In this document: positions 51,607 to 54,961 of the stretch, in pieces
Numbering within the stretch: the stretch's first letter is position 1
Layout of the letters: each line of letters begins with the position of its first letter
DNA from: an uncultured Patescibacteria group bacterium
GTDB lineage: Bacteria; Patescibacteriota; JACMRA01
Direction: 5' to 3'
DNA: 54,961 nt
Assembly: GCA_938041505.1 (NCBI GenBank)
Contig: CALITC010000016.1
Coordinates: 1-54,961, forward strand
Program-made: the position numbers and the translations under genes
Notes under the pieces: generated by a model
What the model was told of the DNA's origin: nothing
What the model saw: only the letters and a program-made list of their open reading frames with translations
Databases searched by the model: none

Positions 51607-51625
51607 ACTCTATATAATATAATAA

Positions 51626-52075
51626 TTAGTTGGCAGTGATCATTTTTTGGGTTAAACCATGATTTTCGTCTTTGAAAATATGTAATAATTGATTCATTCT
51701 GATATCCTTAAGTCTATTTCGTGGAATCATATTTCGAATTGCTTTATAGATTGGTACAGTAGAATCTTTTTTCATTTGCTGTGGAAGCGTTACAACTTTA
51801 AGGCTACCTGGACGTCCAGTATGTTTAAAGTAGTTCTTTTTCTCAGGCTTTTTACCAGTGAATACTAGCTTATCGGAATTAATGATGACTACTATTCCAC
51901 CCATATTTACATCAGGTGAATAATCAGCACGATTTTTGCCCATGAGAATACGCGCAGCTTTAGTAGCTAAGCGCCCTACTGGCTCTTTGGAAGCATCGAG
52001 AACGTATACATCACGTACATAACCGTTGGTCTTTGGTCGAAAAGTTTTTGTAGAATTAATAATAGATTGAGACAT
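51626..52075 (-). CDS. rplM: 50S ribosomal protein L13
   Basis: L13 is an early assembly protein of the 50S subunit. 'VLDASKEPVGRLATKAA', 'MGKNRADYSPDVNMGGIVVI' and 'KKNYFKHTGRPG' followed by 'AIRNMIPRNRL' are typical. The usual partner rpsI is not next; rpsL follows after 19 bp. No Shine-Dalgarno site is seen. Confidence 0.96.
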   Translation of the reverse strand: MSQSIINSTKTFRPKTNGYVRDVYVLDASKEPVGRLATKAARILMGKNRADYSPDVNMGGIVVIINSDKLVFTGKKPEKKNYFKHTGRPGSLKVVTLPQQMKKDSTVPIYKAIRNMIPRNRLKDIRMNQLLHIFKDENHGLTQKMITAN

Positions 52076-52087
52076 AATAAAAATAAA

Positions 52088-52444
52088 TTATTCGGATATA
52101 AGAACTACTGATTTGTCATGAGTATTAAAATCCTTATCAATCTTGTATTGACGAGTGTATCCTCCTGATCGGTCTTTTAATTTTGGGACTACTTCCTCCA
52201 CGAGTTTTTTTGCTACTACCTCAGGAAAGTAAGGTCTCACTCTTCGTAAAGCTAAAACTTTATCATCACCTGCTTTCTTAACAAGTGTTACCAACCGCTC
52301 AAATTTAGGGCGAAACCACTTGGCTCTAGCAGTAAAAGTAACAATTTTTCCATTTTCGATTAGGCCTCGAGAAAGATCAATCCAAAGTCGTTTTCGTTCT
52401 TCAGGAGTTCTCTTAAATTTTTTAGTGTTTTTTTGATGTCGCAT
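52088..52444 (-). CDS. rplQ: 50S ribosomal protein L17
   Basis: The start 'MRHQKNTKKFKRTPEERK' and 'LIENGKIVTFTARAKWFRP' match L17 (family: M-R-H-x-x-x-x-x-x-L-x-R), followed by 'RVRPYFPEVVAKKLVEEV' and 'GGYTRQYKI'. Normally it ends the alpha operon after rpoA; here it stands between rplU and rplM with 10-12-bp gaps, so the gene order is rearranged. Confidence 0.95.
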   Translation of the reverse strand: MRHQKNTKKFKRTPEERKRLWIDLSRGLIENGKIVTFTARAKWFRPKFERLVTLVKKAGDDKVLALRRVRPYFPEVVAKKLVEEVVPKLKDRSGGYTRQYKIDKDFNTHDKSVVLISE

Positions 52445-52454
52445 AAACTCAATT

Positions 52455-52730
52455 TTATTTCAAAATTTCTAATATAGTTTCTTCCTGCCTTGGACCATAC
52501 GATCTCTTGTAGTTAGATTTAGATTTATATTTGACTACACGGATCTTCTCACCAAGTTGGTGCTTAATCACTTTGGCTTGAACTTTCTTCTTAGCTTTGT
52601 GGTCTCCGTAGGCATATATAAAATCTAAGTCAACCACCTCTTCAACAGGTGCATCGATCTTATTTACGATAATCTTTTGTCCGGGCTCTACTAAATACTG
52701 GCGTGATCCAGATTGAATTACAATGGGCAT
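52455..52730 (-). CDS. rplU: 50S ribosomal protein L21
   Basis: 'MPIVIQSGSRQYLVEPGQK', 'VQAKVIKHQLGEKIRVVKYK' and 'KSNYKRSYGPRQEET' match L21 (family K-x-K-x-x-Y-x-x-x-x-G-H-R-Q), although the H of G-H-R-Q is P here. Usually it is paired with rpmA (L27), which does not follow. The gap to greA is 3 bp. Confidence 0.93.
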   Translation of the reverse strand: MPIVIQSGSRQYLVEPGQKIIVNKIDAPVEEVVDLDFIYAYGDHKAKKKVQAKVIKHQLGEKIRVVKYKSKSNYKRSYGPRQEETILEILK

Positions 52731-52733
52731 ACT

Positions 52734-53204
52734 CTAACCTAAAATTTCTATAATCTCTATATTGATTGGATTATTATTTATTACAAATTGTGCTTGCTCA
52801 CCTTCTTCTTTTCCAAGAATAGACTGTGCAAGTGGTGATTCATTACTTATCTTGCCTGAAATCGCATCAGACTCACTACTACCAACAATAGTTAATTCGA
52901 AAGTAGAATTATCATGCAAATATTTGAGTTTGACCTTACCTCCAATATCAACTGTTTTGGATGGCTTACCTTTGTGCTCTTCGATGATTTCATAGTCCAT
53001 GAGGATCTCCTGAATTTCACTTTCGCGAGCAACTAAGTTATCTCTCTCTAATTTTGCAGAATCTAAAGCGGCGTTTTCTCTTAAGTCACCTTCAGCAAGA
53101 GCCTTATTGATGGCATCAAGCACACGAGGCAAATCTGTCTCTCGGACTTGTACAAGCTCTTTCTTCAGATCCTTAAGACCTTCTTTGGTAATATAATTAG
53201 TCAT
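52734..53204 (-). CDS. greA: Transcription elongation factor GreA
   Basis: GreA rescues backtracked RNA polymerase by stimulating transcript cleavage. From 'MTNYITKEGLKDLKKEL' the coiled coil carries the tip motif 'AEGDLRENAALDSAK' with the conserved D and E (canonical D-x-x-E-N-A), then the C-terminal domain 'DIGGKVKLKYL' and 'ISNESPLAQSILGK'. A longer frame to 53279 overlaps the promoter and is rejected. First gene of the ribosomal operon. Confidence 0.95.
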   Translation of the reverse strand: MTNYITKEGLKDLKKELVQVRETDLPRVLDAINKALAEGDLRENAALDSAKLERDNLVARESEIQEILMDYEIIEEHKGKPSKTVDIGGKVKLKYLHDNSTFELTIVGSSESDAISGKISNESPLAQSILGKEEGEQAQFVINNNPINIEIIEILG

Positions 53205-53226
53205 GGATAAGTAATAGACTTCTCTA

Positions 53227-53255
53227 AATAAACAGGATTTTAAGTTTTTTGTCAA
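53227..53255 (-). promoter_or_regulatory. Promoter of the greA-rplU-rplQ-rplM-rpsL operon
   Basis: On the minus strand, TTGACA (53250-53255), 17 bp, TTTATT (53227-53232). The greA ATG is 22 nt downstream of the -10 box. Confidence 0.7.
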
Positions 53256-53441
53256 GAGGATAGCGGTAATCGAGTACAAAGACCAGTTCTGTTTAAGAGC
53301 CGGCCAAACAAGGCTTGACTCACTACGGAGAATATAGACTCAGAATATATTCGGAAAAGCCTACATTAGATTAACTCTGATTACACTATATCCTCATGCA
53401 CCCACTCGACAAAAACAACTAATAATGCCACTATAAAACAT

Positions 53442-54236
53442 ATGATCACCTTCTTAGAATATTCATTTCTTGAAGAAGCTCACTATTATATCCAGTCTCA
53501 AGAAAATAGAGGCTTAGATCTAGTACTTAATCCTAACCAATACATCGAAAAACTAAAACCAACCAGGTGGAAAGATATCGATAACCTTGGCAGTCAGTCT
53601 ATTTTTGAAGAAGACGGATCTATGGACTTAACACCAATGGTGGATATATCCAGTCTTAAAATTAATACTAAGCTATCCGAACTTACAAAATCATTAGAAA
53701 ATTCAATTAATATCTATCTCTATAATCCCGATAATAGAAAACTAATTGCAACCGATAAGCAGATCCTAAAAAAAGCAGGTATAGAATACAAGATCTTAAA
53801 GCAGATTCCATCATCAACCAAAGAAGAATTACTTGAAAAATACTTATCCACACATCAAGTAGACAAATCCAAACTTAATGTAAAAAAAATTCTACAACTA
53901 ACCTCAACCCTTCATGAGGCAATAGATGTTATAGATCTATGCACACTAGAGCCAGAATATTTAAAGACTCTGCAATCCCCTACTCTAACCCAACTCTATA
54001 TGCAAAACTTCAGACCAGGCAACAAGCACGATATCAGAACCTGGCACAGAGAGACAAAAGAACAAGAGTTACAATTAGCAATCAGTCTAATCCTAACCAA
54101 GCTCAAAAAGCAACACAATGTATCTAGCAGTGTTCAGAACCTAATCAATCTAGATCACAGAATCAAAACCTTATCCAAAACCAAGCCACATACTTGGTAC
54201 AAGTACTTCCTATGGCAATCAGCCCAAAAAACCTAA
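53442..54236 (+). CDS. Hypothetical protein, possibly a divergent DNA polymerase III delta subunit (264 aa)
   Basis: Not firmly recognised. The order of an N-terminal alpha/beta part (about 1-130) and helical C-terminal parts ('LTSTLHEAIDVIDLCTLEP', 'QLYMQNFRPGNKHDIRTWHR', 'LINLDHRIKTLSKTKPHTW') recalls HolA, whose last domain has an 'I..D..IKTG' type helix. The clamp-loader P-loop-like region is not visible, as in real delta. It ends 4 bp before trmD, so the two are co-transcribed. A helical adaptor protein is an equally good description. Confidence 0.55.
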   Translation: MITFLEYSFLEEAHYYIQSQENRGLDLVLNPNQYIEKLKPTRWKDIDNLGSQSIFEEDGSMDLTPMVDISSLKINTKLSELTKSLENSINIYLYNPDNRKLIATDKQILKKAGIEYKILKQIPSSTKEELLEKYLSTHQVDKSKLNVKKILQLTSTLHEAIDVIDLCTLEPEYLKTLQSPTLTQLYMQNFRPGNKHDIRTWHRETKEQELQLAISLILTKLKKQHNVSSSVQNLINLDHRIKTLSKTKPHTWYKYFLWQSAQKT

Positions 54237-54240
54237 GCGT

Positions 54241-54961
54241 ATGAATTTCCGAATTTTCACCCTTCACCCTGATATATTTACCTCGTTTCAAAATAACTCT
54301 TTAATCGCCCGCGGTATCGATCAAGAGGTCATCTCGATCCAAGCTATCAATTGGCGAGAAAAGCATGGCCTTGGGAATTACAAACAAGTGGACGACAAGC
54401 CCTATGGCGGCGGTAGTGGTATGGTCTTACAAGCCGAACCTATATACAGAGCCCTACAAGAATACGAAGCGGTTTCACCGTTGTATAAGCCGCCAGCAAA
54501 GATAGAGGCATATACAAAAATAACACCTAACAATCATAATTTTTTTGAGTATAAGCAAAATAATCCAGACCATCGCAAAGTAACCATCTCCCTAACACCG
54601 CGAGGCCATAGATATAATCAAAAAACAGCCGAGTGGTTAGCCAAAGAATTCAATGAGATCAATCTAGTATGTGGACGCTACGAAGGGTTTGATGCCCGAG
54701 CTGATTCCTGTTTTGATCTAGAATTATCCATCGGAGATTTTGTACTCAACGGAGGAGAGGTAGGAGCAATGAGTGTTATTGAATCTGTATCCCGTTTAGT
54801 TCCAGGCTTTATAACCAAAGATACTTCGGTACAACACGACTCCTTCTCCTCCACCCTGAACTACTACAATGAAACCCACGAATATATAGTTGGTAAAAAC
54901 AGACTGCATAAGCTCAATCAAAACAAATCAACAAAACCAATAATTCAAAACCTCTTCGACA
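54241..54961 (+). CDS. trmD: tRNA (guanine-N1)-methyltransferase TrmD, 3'-truncated by the window
   Basis: TrmD makes m1G37 in tRNAs with G36, which prevents +1 frameshifting. The SPOUT domain shows 'FRIFTLHPDIFTSF', 'VDDKPYGGGSGMVLQAEPIY', 'LVCGRYEGFDAR' (family G-R-Y-E-G-V-D-E-R) and 'ELSIGDFVLNGGEVGAM', which forms the trefoil knot for SAM. The frame is open to the last base, giving 240 residues; the family is about 240-260, so only a short C-terminal piece is missing. The ATG stands 4 bp after the preceding stop. Confidence 0.95.
   Translation, partial: MNFRIFTLHPDIFTSFQNNSLIARGIDQEVISIQAINWREKHGLGNYKQVDDKPYGGGSGMVLQAEPIYRALQEYEAVSPLYKPPAKIEAYTKITPNNHNFFEYKQNNPDHRKVTISLTPRGHRYNQKTAEWLAKEFNEINLVCGRYEGFDARADSCFDLELSIGDFVLNGGEVGAMSVIESVSRLVPGFITKDTSVQHDSFSSTLNYYNETHEYIVGKNRLHKLNQNKSTKPIIQNLFD

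Overview
The window is AT-rich and looks like a piece of a small-genome bacterium of the Candidate Phyla Radiation (Patescibacteria); Dojkabacteria/WS6-like or a neighbouring lineage is plausible, but the phylum is inferred, not proven. The reasons are a compact layout, many lineage-restricted short membrane proteins, a helicase-like type IV secretion ATPase and a lone PilM, a Mur ligase without its N-terminal domain, and scattered ribosomal protein genes. Bacterial housekeeping genes are plain: gyrB, hup, nusA, dnaJ, frr, rpmB, greA-rplU-rplQ-rplM-rpsL and trmD.

Layout. 1-1601: a repeat-bounded, disturbed segment. A direct repeat of at least 113 bp (1-113 and 1489-1601) carries a palindrome and abuts an uppP remnant and a truncated ABC transporter; a self-contained gene lies between. 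2369-9263: a hypothetical protein, a TM2-like protein, gyrB, a 56-residue gene with its own promoter and terminator, hup, two small membrane proteins, ParA and two unknown proteins. 9389-13871: a conserved hypothetical protein, a Mur ligase and a DUF11-type surface protein. 14007-21150: a candidate small RNA, nusA, two exported proteins, a solo V/A-type ATPase A subunit, a hypothetical protein and pilM. 21261-25001: an Rpe-like protein, dnaJ, an RlmI-like methyltransferase and membrane proteins. 25097-31801: a 2234-residue Calx-beta/TSP3 surface protein. 32918-40218: an apparent polysaccharide operon. 40272-49979: PrxQ, Hsp20, an alkyltransferase-like protein, rpmB, the T4SS-like ATPase, a transaldolase, frr, a J-domain protein and more anchored surface proteins. 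50020-51111: two decayed genes (CYTH, Nudix). 51193-54961: the greA/ribosomal operon, then a hypothetical protein and trmD, which runs off the window.

Most notable system. Genes at 32918-40218 encode a protein with two fused GT2 domains, a GT-C (ArnT/PMT-like) membrane protein fused to a GH8 domain, a second membrane-GH8 fusion and a small TM/coiled-coil protein. The first GH8 domain has Arg where the family's catalytic Glu sits; the second keeps Glu. The first membrane part keeps the GT-C acidic loop motif; the second appears to lack it. I infer a cell-surface glucan or glycan assembly and editing machine in which two paralogues have lost opposite halves of their activities.

Regulation. Many promoters are TTGACA-N17-TATAAT-like, and several lie so close to the start codon (gyrB, transaldolase, prxQ, frr, the gene at 7917-8372) that leaderless or near-leaderless mRNAs are expected. 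Clear Shine-Dalgarno sites are few.
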